A stretch of DNA of 64,000 nucleotides. It comes from Euwallacea fornicatus. Its lineage: Eukaryota > Arthropoda > Insecta > Coleoptera > Curculionidae. The position numbers and the translations under genes are program-made. Below the pieces are notes generated by a model. That model saw nothing but the letters and a program-made list of their open reading frames with translations. It made no database searches and was not told the DNA's origin. The stretch lies in the NCBI RefSeq assembly GCF_040115645.1, contig NC_089561.1, positions 3,162,001 through 3,226,000 of the forward strand, written 5' to 3'. The stretch's first letter is position 1. The number at the start of each line of letters is the position of its first letter. Shown here one piece after another: positions 1 to 12,056 of this stretch.

Positions 1-1265
1 ATCGGAGATGATTAGGTTGTGATATGAATATGTCTTGTGGTGGAGATTGGTTTGTTGATTTCGGTTGAAAATAGCACGCCAATAGGTCCGCAATGGATTG
101 GTCATCCGTGATGGTTTGATTATTGTGCTTAATAGAATTTATTTTGTGGTTGATAGCTTGACCTCGAATGCGTTTGATCTTCGTCCGCACTTCCGCTGGC
201 GGCGTATCAGGCACTATGGAGTCAACATAGTCCTTCCAAGATCGTTTTTTGCTTTCCCTTATTATACGCCTAGCTCGGGATCTTAGCCTCTTGAAATTAA
301 TGAGGTCTTCCAAGGTTCTTGTACGCCGGTATCTGTTTAACGCTTTTTTACAATCCTTAGTAGATGTACTGCAGAGGTCATTCTACCATGGAACACTCCT
401 GCCAGAGAGGTCCACCCTCCTTTTGCCAATGTGTTTAATTGCTCCGGAAAATATTATATTTGTTAGTTGATTTGTTGCAGTTTGAACGGCTTCCGAGAGC
501 TGGGTTTATGTACTTTGCATTCTTGTTTCGGTCGAATATTTGTCCCATTTTGCTTTTGATAGGTCCCACATCTCAATTATATATGGTTCGGATGTCGTAT
601 TATTAGAAATCGGAATAGGAAAGTGATCACTGTCATATAGATTGTCCAGAGATTGCCAATTTAGTTGAGATGCTGTATTTAGATCCGTAAAGTTTAAGTT
701 TATCGCGCTGAGTGTACCCGAGGAGATGTTAAGGTGTGTGGATTGCCCTGAATTTAAGAGGTGTATGTTAAGGACATTTATAATGTTCTCAATAATTTTC
801 CCCCCTTCCTGATGTGTGGACCGATCCCCATAATGGGCTGTGCTCATCGAAATCTCGGAGAAGAACAAACGGTTTTGGCAATTGACCGATGATTCCACTT
901 ATTTCAGCCTCCATGAGTGGATAATTTAGGTGGATGTAGACATTACATATTGTAATCTTATTAGGACACCATACATTGACTGCTATCAATTTCAGTTCGG
1001 AGTTTATTGGGAAATGTTCCGAAAAATTTTCATTCGAGATGAACATTGAAACTCCTCCACTGGCTCGAGCACGATCTGGTCGCCAATAGTGATATCCCTA
1101 ATAATGTTTGAGGGATTTTTTTATGAGTTTCATTAAAATTTGTTTCCTGTAGACAGACAATAGTTGGCAGATGTTGCGCAATCAGTTGTAGATTGACAAG
1201 GCGTGGATAGAATCCATCGCAGTTCCGCTGTATAATCTTGAAGATGTTGGTTATGGTTGTTATTG
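1..1265 (-). pseudogene. LINE ORF2 fragment: AP-like endonuclease and linker to RT
   Basis: The reading frame begins near 1265. Successive frames give NCDGFYPRL, then IVCLQETNF (endonuclease Glu motif), then a frame change near 1090, and then a block ending DFDEHSPLWGS and SGRGENY. Another frame change near 800 leads to a segment with SGTLSAINL and SDHFPI. Past 500 the frame reads GRSVPW, a TAG stop where the family has a second Trp, then NDLC and a basic run (RYRRTRTLED, RARRIIRESKK, SWKDYV) typical of the region before the RT. The family DFNAH catalytic block reads DFDEH here, so the endonuclease is also damaged at the residue level. Truncated by the window edge. Confidence 0.8.
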
Positions 1266-2405
1266 TGCTGAGATATTCGACTGTTGAGAACTGTCCGACA
1301 TAGTATCCCCCTCGTCTGAGGTGGATGCAATACTCTCAATCGATGTTTCCTCAATGTTTATGGCCGCTTTCAATTTTCTATGCAGTCGTGTGAACCTGTT
1401 TTTAATAGATCTCTCCTGGAGAAGTGGATAAATGGAATATATATCGTCAAGTAATTGTTTGACATTGGTTGTGAATTTACAGGCTTCGCTATATGGATCC
1501 TCATTGTTAAACGTGTCTTCCAAGAACGCTATAAAAGTGTCAAAAGGTAGGATGAAGTCATTGACAGCTGATTCATAACATTCCTTTATTACACCTTTGC
1601 TATTGTCCGAAAAGGGCGCACAGGTGACCGCTGGGAGGATTTTTCTTTTCTTTTTTGGCTGTTTTTTGGTTGTAGGTGGTGGCATTAAATTCCGTTACCC
1701 AATGTCATTTTCTTCCGAATCTAGGCTTGATAAGATGCTAGAATGTTGCCTCTTTTGCTGTGCTATCGTTGCTGTCTCTTGTATTTCCTTCTGAGCGCCT
1801 AACACCTCTTTTAAGTTAGTGTTCTCGTTGCTATCAACTGTGATTTGTGAATTTGAGCACTTGCTCTCAATATGACCTGCTTTTTTACATAAAAAGCATT
1901 CCATTTTATCAGTAGATAAAAATATTCTATAATCTACTCCCTCAAAGTACAATAACTCAGATGTCCGTAGTTGAAAATCCTTAGCATCATGTGGGATGAA
2001 TGGACTGATGTTAGAAACAATAATTCTTTTGGTTGGAGAAACTAGTCTTCTAATGCTATGTTGGATTCTCTCAATTATCACCGTTAGCTGAGTTTGTGTG
2101 AGTTTAGCTACGGTTTCCTCACCTTTTAGATATATGCAAATTCTATTGTTAGGTATTCTTGAAGCAAATATAATATTTTTAGGCTCAACCAGATTCCCTA
2201 TAGTGCTCACATAATCAAACAGCTTGAGGGTTGGTTCCGCATGCAATACTATTGCTTGTTCATTCCTGAGAAAGGTTTGCCTTGGCGTTGATTTGGTAAC
2301 TGCTGAGTACGTCACATTCTTGTTGTTTGAGTTTTGCTCAGTTGGATTCATTTTTTCAATTGGTTTAATTATTTGGCTGCTCTTGTAGTCAAAAACAGCC
2401 TCCAA
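1260..2405 (-). pseudogene. LINE ORF1 (gag-like, CCHC zinc knuckle) with one in-frame stop
   Basis: The reading frame starts at 2405 and runs 236 codons to a TAA at 1695-1697. The same frame then resumes and continues to 1260, so one nonsense codon interrupts a protein of about 380 residues. The zinc knuckle CFLCKKAGHIESKC lies around residues 165-180, as expected for a nucleic-acid-binding retrotransposon gag. After the stop comes a lysine-rich stretch (KKQPKKKRK), then a helical acidic tail rich in Ser. The protein would coat the LINE RNA. It may be a recent inactivation, since only one stop is seen over 1.1 kb. Confidence 0.8.
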
Positions 2406-2737
2406 GTGTTTAGATATTACAACTAAAGATCGAGTATTATTTTTTGGAAATAATATTCATTTATATTAGCAGTATTTAAGTATTGGAAAAGAAAAGAAAA
2501 GAAAAGAAACACCACTCGTATTTTCTTATCACTGCAGGAATTCAAGCAAATAACAACACCAGAGATTCTCACAATGTTTACTCGTTGACTCTCAAAACCC
2601 GAATCCAAATAATATTTAATACTATGAAATAATATTTGGTTTTTTAATGTAAAAAAAAGAAGTATTAGGGGATTCCTTGGTTGATTTTCAAACAACAACA
2701 AAAAATGACAAATAATGATGAACAAATTATTATTAGT
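2406..2737. other. AT-rich flank of the LINE with a short (GAAAA)n tract
   Basis: No gene is seen. A GAAAA pentamer repeat lies at 2486-2509, about 80 bp upstream of the LINE ORF1 start. This stretch would contain the LINE 5 prime untranslated region and its junction with host DNA, but I cannot place the junction. Confidence 0.5.
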
Positions 2738-2929
2738 TTAGTTATTATGTTCAAAATGATAACCACCGTTCTGAATACATCTACGTGCTCTATTCATCAT
2801 TGCTGTTGTCGTGATATCGAATCGCATTTCTCGTTTAACTCGTTGGGCAGCTTGATCAATTTTAGCGATTAAATGGTGTCTGTTTTGAATCTCCTGTTCA
2901 TATACCGGCGATAACATTCGAATATGCAC
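2738..2929 (-). pseudogene. Transposase C-terminal fragment (Tc1/mariner superfamily)
   Basis: The minus strand encodes about 60 residues ending RARRCIQNGGYHFEHNN before a stop at 2738. A tail of the form R-C-(I)-x-x-x-G-x-x-F-E-H is the usual C-terminus of insect IS630/mariner-like transposases, and the preceding PVYEQEIQNRHHLIAKID fits the helical segment before it. The catalytic domain is absent. It is a separate remnant from the plus-strand element at 5.4 kb. Confidence 0.6.
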
Positions 2930-5414
2930 ATCGCATTAAAAAGTATAAAAATCCAAAAACCTCGAATATCTGGATATCGACCTTAGATAATAAATGGAAA
3001 GCTTAAGTTTTGGCGAATGCGCTTGGTGCATACTTAAAAGTTTCCCGATTAGTCGCTCTAATTTTTGAAATATGTCTTAAGGAACTTTTCATTAGAACCG
3101 AAAGACCGCTACCTAAGGAAATTTTGAAGAAATTAGGAAAAACATACATCAAAACTTTTAAATAAAATCCACGTTTGAATTGACTCTTTGCTGTATTACA
3201 AATTAGTAAAATCACGTTTAGGAGGTTCTGGGTAAGTAGCAAAGCCACTTTAGATTTTATGGTTTAAATTTAATTTAAACAATCCATTCATGCGAAACAA
3301 AATTTCGTGATAAAAGGATTTTGTTGTTCTTCTCCACCTCGACAAATGTAGAAAAAAAACGATCAAATTGAGAAATATTTAAAACTTAATTATCAGGAAA
3401 CCTGTGATATTTGGAATATGTGTAGGGTTGTAAAACCAAACCGTAATTTAGTTGATCATCGGCGCTTTCTTGAATTGATGCATCGGTTCTCTTCATTTTA
3501 CAACGACACGTCTCCATCGTTGAAGATATTGTGAATAAGACAATTGGAGTCAAATAATGATCAACAATCAAACAATGATCCTTTGGGTATCTGGTGCCCA
3601 GATGTGACCAAGCGGGGGTGAGAGACCCAGGTAGTAGTTACGTTAGTTGGTAAAAGTAAGAGGCGGACCCGGGCAGTCCCAAAAACACGAACCGAGATGA
3701 GGCAAGCCTCGGTCCTTCCTTCCTTTGTTCCTGTATTTTGGTTAGTGAACGCACACTTATAGCTTTTATTTCTTGAACTGTGATTCCTTTCGTAGATATA
3801 ACCACCACCATATATCTACTCTAGCATTGGAAATTGATATCACATCAAGTTGCGATGCTACATATACGTGGATACGTTTGGTCAGATCAGTTCAAAATGA
3901 CGTCCTCTAATCCCGTATTCAGTATCTTGTACTACCTTGCCAACACCCTGTACATTGAAAAAATCATTTTTCCTCTTGCTATTTAAGTACAAAAAATGTT
4001 GGATCTATATTTTTACGAATACTCTTGAGACGATTTTTTCTAACCATTCCTGCGCTCAAAGTCCGGATCCTAAAGCCTGTGCCGCATGGGGCGGTATAAA
4101 TTCTAAGCAAAGATGTAATACGTCATTTACTTTCCGCGGAACTGGCTCGCCTAAATGCTAATTTTCGTGATTTGAAAATTCTTTTAAATGTAAATTCGGT
4201 ATACAGGGATTGAAACAATTATCTTGGCTTTCAGCTGAGGCTATCCAAAGACGTATATTTTAGCCATTTGCAGCTCGACCGGGGAATATCCGAACGAAAT
4301 AGCGTGATTTCCTGCAACATGATTTGATGCGAAATGATTTGACGCAATACCTGCCGGGTCGGTGCAAGTCAAGTCTGGACAAGTTTCGACCGGTGCAAAG
4401 ACTTTTGAACCACATCGCTGCGTTCGATGCTGCTGGACGCTGAAATAGCCATAAAATGTTTAATTGAAATTATCGGTGATTCAGCGAGATTGCACTTTTA
4501 TTATCTGACATCGAACGAGCTCGCTCGTACGTTATAAAATGTGGCTGTCCATATTTCCCCAGTTACCGATACAAAACATGCAACAGCCCCAAATTGAATT
4601 TTGCGCCAAACTCTGTTTACAATATTCGAAGAAAGGAAATGACTTTTCTTGTGTCGAATCTCGGCCCGGTATTAACAACACCGAATCCGATACAATGCGA
4701 TTGTATTTTCTAATTTAAAGTTTAATTTAGTTTCAGTGGTCGCCACATCATATTTCGTCGTAGGTTCGCTTTCAGCTTCAGCAGATGCGCCGCAATGGAA
4801 TAAAATGCATTCACACTAAAATTTATGCCTTTTTGTTTCGGTATTATTAAAAATATCTCCGATAATGGCAAAGCTTATTTGCCGTCCATGTGTTGCATTT
4901 CGTACTGTTGTGCCAAAATATGTTTTTATTTTATTTTTTTTTATTTTTTTATAATTTTTTTTTTGCAGTATCAGCTGCGCGATCGGAAACAAAGCCTAAT
5001 TTCCCTTACGTTGTTGCCTCCAGGAACTGTCGCTTATTAAATTCGAAACAATGTAACTTGCATTACAAAACCGGGGAGCTTTGCATGGGAGGTTAATAAT
5101 AAGGGTTGCGAAATAAAGCCAGTTTATAAAACCCGTTAACCTCCCTCGCGGGTTAAACTAGATAAGATGAGACTTTGGACTGATTTTAAAATTAAACCCC
5201 GTTTTTGCTTCCGCCACCGGCACGCCGAAAAATTTCCTGCGCAAAACTCTTTCTGTAATTTGGCAAAACACGTTGAATTGATCCACATCTGCATTTTGCC
5301 GGCCAGTTTTTCAATGATTAATTAATCTGTTTGTACGAGACCAAATTTGCAAAATTGCTGCCTGAAATTTTAATGTTTTAGTTTTTCCAGGGGACGAAGA
5401 TGTGCGACAGTATA
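2930..5414. other. No recognisable gene
   Basis: AT-rich DNA without a convincing exon. A CACCCTGTAC motif at about 3946 matches the outer end shared by several TIR elements in this window, but no partner end was found nearby. T-rich runs are present at 4920-4965. Confidence 0.4.
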
Positions 5415-7256
5415 CAGTGCCGTCATTTTAAAACTTCCCATCGCCGATATTTTCTGCAGCAAAGTGCAGTTTCGGCCAAAAAACACGTCAACTTACGATA
5501 TCGAGAGGGGCGCGTAAAGCGAGTGTGCGTTGTACTTCAGGTTTCGCTCCCTTGCCTCCAGCCCCACCCTTGAATTTTTTCAAATGGCAGCCCCAGCTTG
5601 TAGCACATCATTTTAAAGGTCCTATAGACCCCGGTTCATTACCGCTTAGAAAACTAGAATCGGTCGATCCGCTGTCCTAAAGAGTCAAAAATAGATTTTC
5701 GAACATTCTTGCATGTTCAAAATGGTCCTTTTCATTTGTTGATTATCGTATCTTAGTATTTGTCAACTTTCGTGTTACGCCGCGAAATGTTTTCCTGCTT
5801 AGACAAAATTAAATTTAATTTGTCATCTACCTACTCACCTGTGAGCTGCAGTGAAAGCGAGATATTGATAATGGTGCATGTCCTAGGAGAAAGAATAGAA
5901 ATTATTTCTGCACATGGTGCTGAAAATGGGGTTGCCCGTGGGGCAGCCCGGGTTTTTAATGAAAGGCGTCCTGAGAAAAATGTAAGCCACACCGCTATGT
6001 GCTGGATCTTGTGAAGCAATTCCGAACAGCTGGTTTCATCTGCAACTGTGTACATAAGCAACCCAGGGTTCTTAACGAAGCTGCACAGATTGAGATTTTG
6101 GGCCGTTTCGGTATTAATCCCACCGCTTCAACCTCAAAAGTGGTTCGGTCGGCAAATATTTCATATGGCTCCGTTCATAAACTTCTAAAACTAAACAAGT
6201 TCTTCCCTTAGAAAATGAGAATTCTACAAGAGCTCCGAGAAGACGGTTTCGATCGAAAAATTCAATTTGCCACTGAAGACTGCGACATTGAAACTGAACC
6301 GAATTTAATGAAGAATATTTGTTTCGGCGATGAACCTACTTTTTTCACGAACGACTTTGTAAAGACACATAATTGTAGATATTGGGACAGTGAGGATCCT
6401 CGTGTGTATCGAGAGGGCCATAAGCAGTATCCTCAAGAGCTCAACTTCTCGGGAGTAAAATGATAGGTCCAATTTTTATTGAAGGAAATCTAACTGCCGA
6501 ATCGTATTTCAATTTATTGCAATGTGAAATCGACCCCTCGGCCCTTAAAAAGCCAAGTCGATGGACAGGATAACTCTTTTTTGACACTTACGCTTTCAAC
6601 ATGATTGCGCACCACTGCCCTATGCATCACGTGCTCGGCAATGGTTGAATGAAAGGCTCCCTGCCAAACGGATTGGCAGAAGAGGCGTTGTGGAACGGCC
6701 GGAGCGATCACCAGATTTAACGCCTCTAGATTTCTTCCTCTGGGGATTATTTGAAAACAATTATGTAGAAATCTGGGCGACGAGACATTCAGGATCTACG
6801 AAATGGGATTACCGGCGCATTCAAGTTAATTAATAGAGACGCATTTCAAAACGCTCGACAAGAATGCGAGAACAAATTGTACTTTTGTTTAGCCAACAAT
6901 GGTGAGCATTTTGAACACCCAATAAAGTAAAGTTTTGGAGCATCAATTTACTTCGTTAGTTGGATTTTGTGTTTCAATTGATGTCATTTTGGCTCTTTAG
7001 GAGAACGAATGAACCGAATTTCGTTTTCTAAACGACAGCGAGTCGGGGTTTTTACTACCGTTGGAATGACAAGCTGGGGGTGCCATTTAAAATTTTGAAG
7101 TGGGGTACTAGGGGGCAAGGGGCGAAACCGAAAATACAACCCCCGCCTGTTTTAAACATCCCCCTCGATATCTAAGTTGACCCGTTTTTGGGTTAAATCC
7201 AATTTCCTTTCCTGTAAAAAATATCGGGGGTGTAAAGTTTCGAAATGATGGCGCTG
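5415..7256 (+). mobile_element. Long-TIR Tc1/mariner-type transposon, inactive
   Basis: Two inverted copies of roughly 300 bp flank a decayed transposase. The left end reads CAGTGCCGTCATTTTAAAAC from 5415 after a TA dinucleotide. The reverse complement of the right end reads CAGCGCCATCATTTCGAAAC, ending at 7256 with CA where TA is expected. Matching blocks continue inward, for example GATATCGAG, GGTTTCGC and CCCCCAGCTTGT versus CCCCAGCTTGTA. The left arm extends to about 5740 and the right arm from about 6960. Total length is about 1.84 kb. TIRs this long are unusual for mariner but occur in some Tc1-like groups. Confidence 0.8.
5865..6930 (+). pseudogene. Transposase of the 5.4-kb long-TIR element, broken
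   Basis: Joined frames show the helix-turn-helix region (ERIEIISAHG, ARVFNERRPEKNVSH, EILGRFGINPTASTSK, SYGSVHKLLKLNKF), the catalytic domain (LQELREDGFDRKIQF, NICFGDEPTFF with the first catalytic Asp, HNCRYWD, VYREGHKQYPQ) and the C-terminal part (RSPDLTPLDFFLWG with the last Asp region, then NNGEHFEH). Stops and frameshifts lie between these blocks, including a TAG after NKFFP. In a functional copy the enzyme would bind the TIRs and cut DNA at TA sites. The terminal FEH motif precedes a stop at 6928-6930. Confidence 0.8.
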
Positions 7257-8439
7257 CATAAAGCTTGACGGTTGTAATCGTCTTTATATCCCCCCTTTAC
7301 CCTGCATTTGTCCTCATAAAATGACACATTGCTGTAACAATATAACTGATCCCCTATTAGAGCCGAAGGAAAATGGTATTAAACGGCACTTTCCTGTAAC
7401 TCTGTTCGAAACAAGAGGCTATTCTGTTTAATTACACAACGGGAAACGTTTAATGAGTTACACTTTCACCCAGTTTACGGTTGGTTGGATAACGTGGCGC
7501 TTAAAGCAAAATAAACCATTCCAGCAACGTATATTGGAAATAAAGAAGAAACAGAAAATTGTTCCTTGTATGACAGGCCATTTCTCCTGATATGTGATAA
7601 TCGATAGAGCGGCAATCAGGAATGCGGTTGCCGCTAATAAATGGACCAAGTTCGTATGAACTGGATGTTTCTATTAACGTTTGATTGGAAACTAAACGTT
7701 ATCGTAAAGAATTTTTTTTTAAGCGAAAACGCCTCAAGTCTTGAGGAAAGTATGCATGGCGTATCATTATTTTCACCAGGTAAGTGCATAAAGTAATGCA
7801 TACAAATCCGGGTGCAACACGATCAAATATCGTTAAAATTCAGCTCAGCGCATCACGCTCTGATGCGCTGAGATTACAATGCGATTGATGTAGGGGCCTA
7901 AATGTCAATTTATGAAGTTATGTTGCAAATTATGCTACTTGTGCTGTTATTAGTAAAAGCTATAATTCCCAAGTGGAAAAAGGGCTTTAAATTGGACGCT
8001 TTGTTCTCGTTATTTTCGACAAAAAAAATAGTTTTTTTTTTATTTGAATTGGAAATACGGTACAGTCGGGTGACTGTAGTTCGCATGTACCTTCTTGTAT
8101 TGTCGCAGTTGACTTCGAATAGTGCACATCTTGCATTCCGCCGATGCCCTGAGAAAGAAGAACTACGCACGTAGTGAACGTTGTCTTGTGAGCCTGAACA
8201 GACATTCTTGCAAACTGCAGAACGTTTTCTCACCCAGAAACAATTCAGAGATGCCCTTAATTATTAAAGATTAATAACTTTCATCGCATAATACAGAGTG
8301 TCCGGATTTTTTGTAGCGGAATTTTAAACGCATATTCCACGTATTCAGCTATAATTTTGAATATAACTTAATAGCATAATTGGAAGGGTGCCCTTCATGT
8401 TATTCCTCGGGGATGAGGAATTGGTGAAATGCAAATTAT
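7257..8439. other. No gene; open frames on both strands unrecognised
   Basis: Frames of about 90 to 107 codons overlap on opposite strands at 7902-8233 with no recognisable motif and no splice-site context, so I do not call them. A short perfect hairpin is listed separately. Confidence 0.4.
7844..7872. repeat. Perfect 12-bp GC-rich hairpin
   Basis: CTCAGCGCATCA (7844-7855) is followed by a 5-base loop CGCTC and then its exact reverse complement TGATGCGCTGAG (7861-7872). No coding sequence or poly-T run adjoins it. A 12-bp perfect stem this rich in GC stands out in the AT-rich surroundings. It could form a DNA or RNA hairpin or be the residue of an element end. Confidence 0.7.
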
Positions 8440-8707
8440 CAATAGACATGGGTAGGCTGTTGAGAGCCAACTGATTGGCCCTCTAGATCGCCCGATCTAA
8501 CACCTCTAGACATTTTTGTTTTTGAGTTTATGAAGGAAAAAGGTATATTCTACTCCTGTAAACTTTTAAGAATCACCTATAAAGCGAATAAGAAATCCTG
8601 CTCTTAGGACAACTGCTCAGAATTTGCGAGACGTTTGGCGATCTTTATGGCGACGTTCTAATTTACGTGTAGAACGTAATGACGATCGTTTCAAACAATT
8701 TATATAG
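8440..8707 (+). pseudogene. Transposase C-terminal fragment (IS630/mariner-like)
   Basis: Joined frames read GRL, then a stretch equivalent to SRSPDLTPLD and an F-x-F-EFMKEKVYS-like block, then LRDVWRSLWRRSNLRVERND and DRFKQFI before a TAG at 8705-8707. The order SPDLTPLD, then K-VY, then R-R-x-x-x-C, then FEH-like tail is that of the insect transposases elsewhere in this window. At least two frame changes are needed. No matching TIRs were found. Confidence 0.65.
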
Positions 8708-11700
8708 CATTATATACATTACCAAACTAATATTATTTCTGTGCGTAAAATACTTGGTTAAAAACCCGCTTTCTCCCGTAACTTCTAAACTCCTTCATTA
8801 AATTGGGTTATTCCATGGAGCGACCCGAGAGAAAAGGCTTAGGAAGCAAATAGATGATTTTAATTTTGCTCTAAGATCATTCAAGCTGTGCTGTTTATCT
8901 GTAGATCCAGAGCAAGTACTCTGTTATTACTATTCCAGTGGTTAACTGAATTGCGAAAATGAGTTTCCTACTTAACTCCTTTAATGATGAAATACATTAA
9001 GTCACAGGTTTATATCTCGAGAACTGCTTGTTTGTCAGAATTGCCAAAAGAGAGCGTTGCTTGTAATTTCCAGTTTACAGGGTTGCTCAAAATTAATTAT
9101 GTGAGTCAACTCAACGTATTTGCTGCTACGTGAGTAAATCGATAGTTTGTGGGTATAACCTCATTAGATGTGAGAACGCAGCAAAAGTAGTAATGCCGGT
9201 TCCTGATTGTCAACAACGATCAGGGATTTTTAAGTGGTTTTCCCAAGATTCTTTTTGATTTGCCACATAATGAAGACAACCTCAGTTCAAATAATAATCC
9301 TAGCGATGTGTGATGAAAAATGTAAATAGTGTATCGTAAAGACAAAGCCTTTCAGGACCTACGATTACATAAACTTTTGCCTAAATTGTATAGGAAATAA
9401 CAGCTTCATGCTTGACTATGTACCTGCCTAATTAACATCCCGTGTAACGACACAGCCTTTACATCGACCTTTTTTTATCGGTGTCTATTGGTTTATAATC
9501 AAATATGCGAACAAAACGAGAGATAATTTTATTTTGAAAATAAAACTTTAGGGCCTCTCCTGGAAGCCTCGGCAATATCCAATCCACCATCACTAAATTA
9601 ACTTCTTCGAAAGTGGTTCAATTCCAACCCTTAGAAACCGCAAAATCTAATTTCCGCAATCATGGTGGTTTTAAACAAAATTTGTAACCGCCATTCTCGG
9701 ATTGAGCATCTGAAAAATAATGATAAAACGCCCGCAGGGCGAGCAGAAATTCAAGGGAGGAAAAAACTGGCAATACCTAGATATGTTTTTTCGGCACTCT
9801 ACTAGAATTCGAGAGTCGCAGCTGACATGCTTTTCGAAATTCGTAATTTGCCTAGAATTTCCATTTTCCTTTTAAAATATTTAAACTTCTCGTAGTCCTT
9901 TATGGAGAACGCAAGTTGTTAAATACAAAAACACCACATGAACTTAATGAAATCCACAAACGATGAGGGAAATGAGCACGTCCATTATGTTAAAATTTGG
10001 AGAATGGTTGGACTGTTTTTTTTTCCAAGTAGCTAGGTTTTTTCGCTTATTTAATATCAGAAATATTATCCCATAAACTTAGCTTCGAGGCCAAAACGCC
10101 TTGCTAGGGGTGAAATATGCGTAAATTAGACGTACAAATTTGAAATTGAAGATTGCGTAACCGTCAACAATCTGGAACGAAGCAAATTACGACAATGAAG
10201 GGCGAGGAGATCCAAAACAAAGGATGTCCGGTATTATAAAGCTGAAGCCAGCGACTATTTGCATAAAACATTCAAATTAAATTTGCGGAAAATATTGCAC
10301 GGAACAGGCTGCTTATGAAAGATAAAGGGCGCAATTTTCATTATCCGCAAACCGGCTTTTATGGCCCTAATAGACCAACTCTCATAGAAGAGCACATGGA
10401 AGTAGTGGCCTGTATCGATATCAGCTTTGATAACCCTTTCGAGAAGAATCCCCGAAGACTCGTAGAGCATTTTTGCGAAATTAAATTGTTACCAAACTTA
10501 GACGTAGCACACACGTATTTAACTATTAACAGAGCTAACAAAGTTCTAAGTGATGAGATAAACTTTATCCTCCCTTTGAGGTTTAATTTTCGAGATGGCA
10601 GCCGCAAGTCCGAAACTTAATCAAACTTCCTAGTATAATACACAACAGGCACTCGAACCAATTGAATTTGTAACAGGATTGAAGAAACTTTCACTTCGGA
10701 TCAGAAACCTCAGGCTTGGATTAATGTTTAATGATTGGGTCTTCATTCATGTCTGATTTGATCATAATCGACAACTAATTTGTGCCATTAGGGGTATCAT
10801 TGATCTTGGCAACTCATTTGGCGATCAAAACGCTACGGTGAGGAAGGTGGGAACCCCGTTTAATTAACCTGTTCCGAGTTCCCGAGATATCGAAGGTAAA
10901 CTGTGGAAAAATTTATACAGTATATACTCCTGTTGTGGAAAACTCACATGGAACTTATAAAATCTTGAGGAAAGCCGTTTTCCGCATAAATCCACTCATT
11001 TGTTTTGGATTTATTTCCTGGCTTTAGATTTTTTTAATATTTATGTCGGAATTCCTGAGTGGAGTAGTGTGCATATGAAGTGAGCTTAGTCTTGAACTGA
11101 AGTTCCGCAGATGCAGAGAAATAAAATTTGGAAAAATTCTACCCGATGGAGCCACGAATTCGAAAAGTCATTTGTTTGAGAATCATCCCCAAAGTCCAGC
11201 TGAAGAGTATCCAGGGAGATATCGACCACTCCCATAGGTGCGCCGGTGCTTTTTCCGGAATTTCCCCGGATTCTTGCCACGATATGCAAATGTTTGCTAC
11301 AACTTCGGCCTGGTCGGCTAGATGCAGGTACAAAATTAGAGGCACGGGCAAACCCTGCCCCAGATGTGCCTCTTTCACCCTGATGTGTCAGCACTTAGTA
11401 GACCCTCCGCAGAGGGGTTTCGCGACCCCGATCACTCTGCAGATCAAATCCATCGACACTCGTAGAAAATGGATGGAAAGAGATGCAGGAAGTTCTAAAG
11501 AGCAAATTCACTAGGATGAAGACCATCAATTTCTAAGGTATTTCGCTTCAGCAAATCCTTGAACCAACCTAATGATCCTCGCAAATTTAATTTACAAGAT
11601 CGTGGTTATGATAAACTTGACCGACAAAGTTGTACGTGACGCGTAAGTTTTATCTCACCCGAGAGAATGAGTTTTCCAGGTCGACGGCAACGGCCCTAAA

Positions 11701-11925
11701 CTCAATCAAACTATTAAGTACCGTGTTAATTAAGTTTGCCTACTAACCGAAACACTTGCCTATGCAAATACCCCTCCCTTTTGTTGTGAGAAAGATAAGG
11801 CAGCGACGTTCTGCTATAAGGATTGTGCTGCCCCTTGATGTTTCGAGTAGTTGTTTTGAAGAGATCGAAATGAAATATACTCACTTTCATATGAAACGCA
11901 TCACCCCCAGTAATAACAATAATTA
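8708..11925. other. No recognisable gene; two unassigned open frames
   Basis: A plus-strand frame of 101 codons at 10315-10620 (MKDKGRNFHYPQTG...) and overlapping frames on both strands at 11086-11514 are the longest. Neither shows a domain, a signal peptide or clear splice signals. The rest is AT-rich with nothing supported. Confidence 0.4.
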
Positions 11926-12056
11926 AGTCTTGTAATTTTGGCCAAATGAGGGTTCATGACAGAATATCATACGATCAAAGTTTCAGTAAAAAAGCAGCGT
12001 TTCTTAGTTAAAAAAATTGATAATGTTCCCTTTGCGGCACGCTTTGCAACGTATTA

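Larger units (their letters stand above)
1..2405 (-). mobile_element. Degenerate I-clade LINE (non-LTR retrotransposon), cut by window edge
   Basis: A minus-strand non-LTR retrotransposon runs from about 2405 to the left edge. In order it shows a gag-like ORF1 with one CCHC zinc knuckle, an AP-type endonuclease and the linker leading into the reverse transcriptase; the RT core would lie beyond position 1. The LQET, HSPLWGS and SDHFPI blocks and the arginine-rich linker after the endonuclease resemble the I/Jockey group. Premature stops and frame changes show the copy is dead. No target duplication can be checked because the 3 prime end is outside the window. Confidence 0.85.

Noticed and set aside
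3585..3640. TGGTGCCCAGATGTGACC resembling a retroelement primer binding site
   Set aside because: No LTR ending in CA precedes it and no gag-pol follows on either strand.
11086..11514. Overlapping open frames of about 100-128 codons on both strands
   Set aside because: No family motif, no splice context and both strands open, which fits a locally GC-richer stretch rather than a gene.
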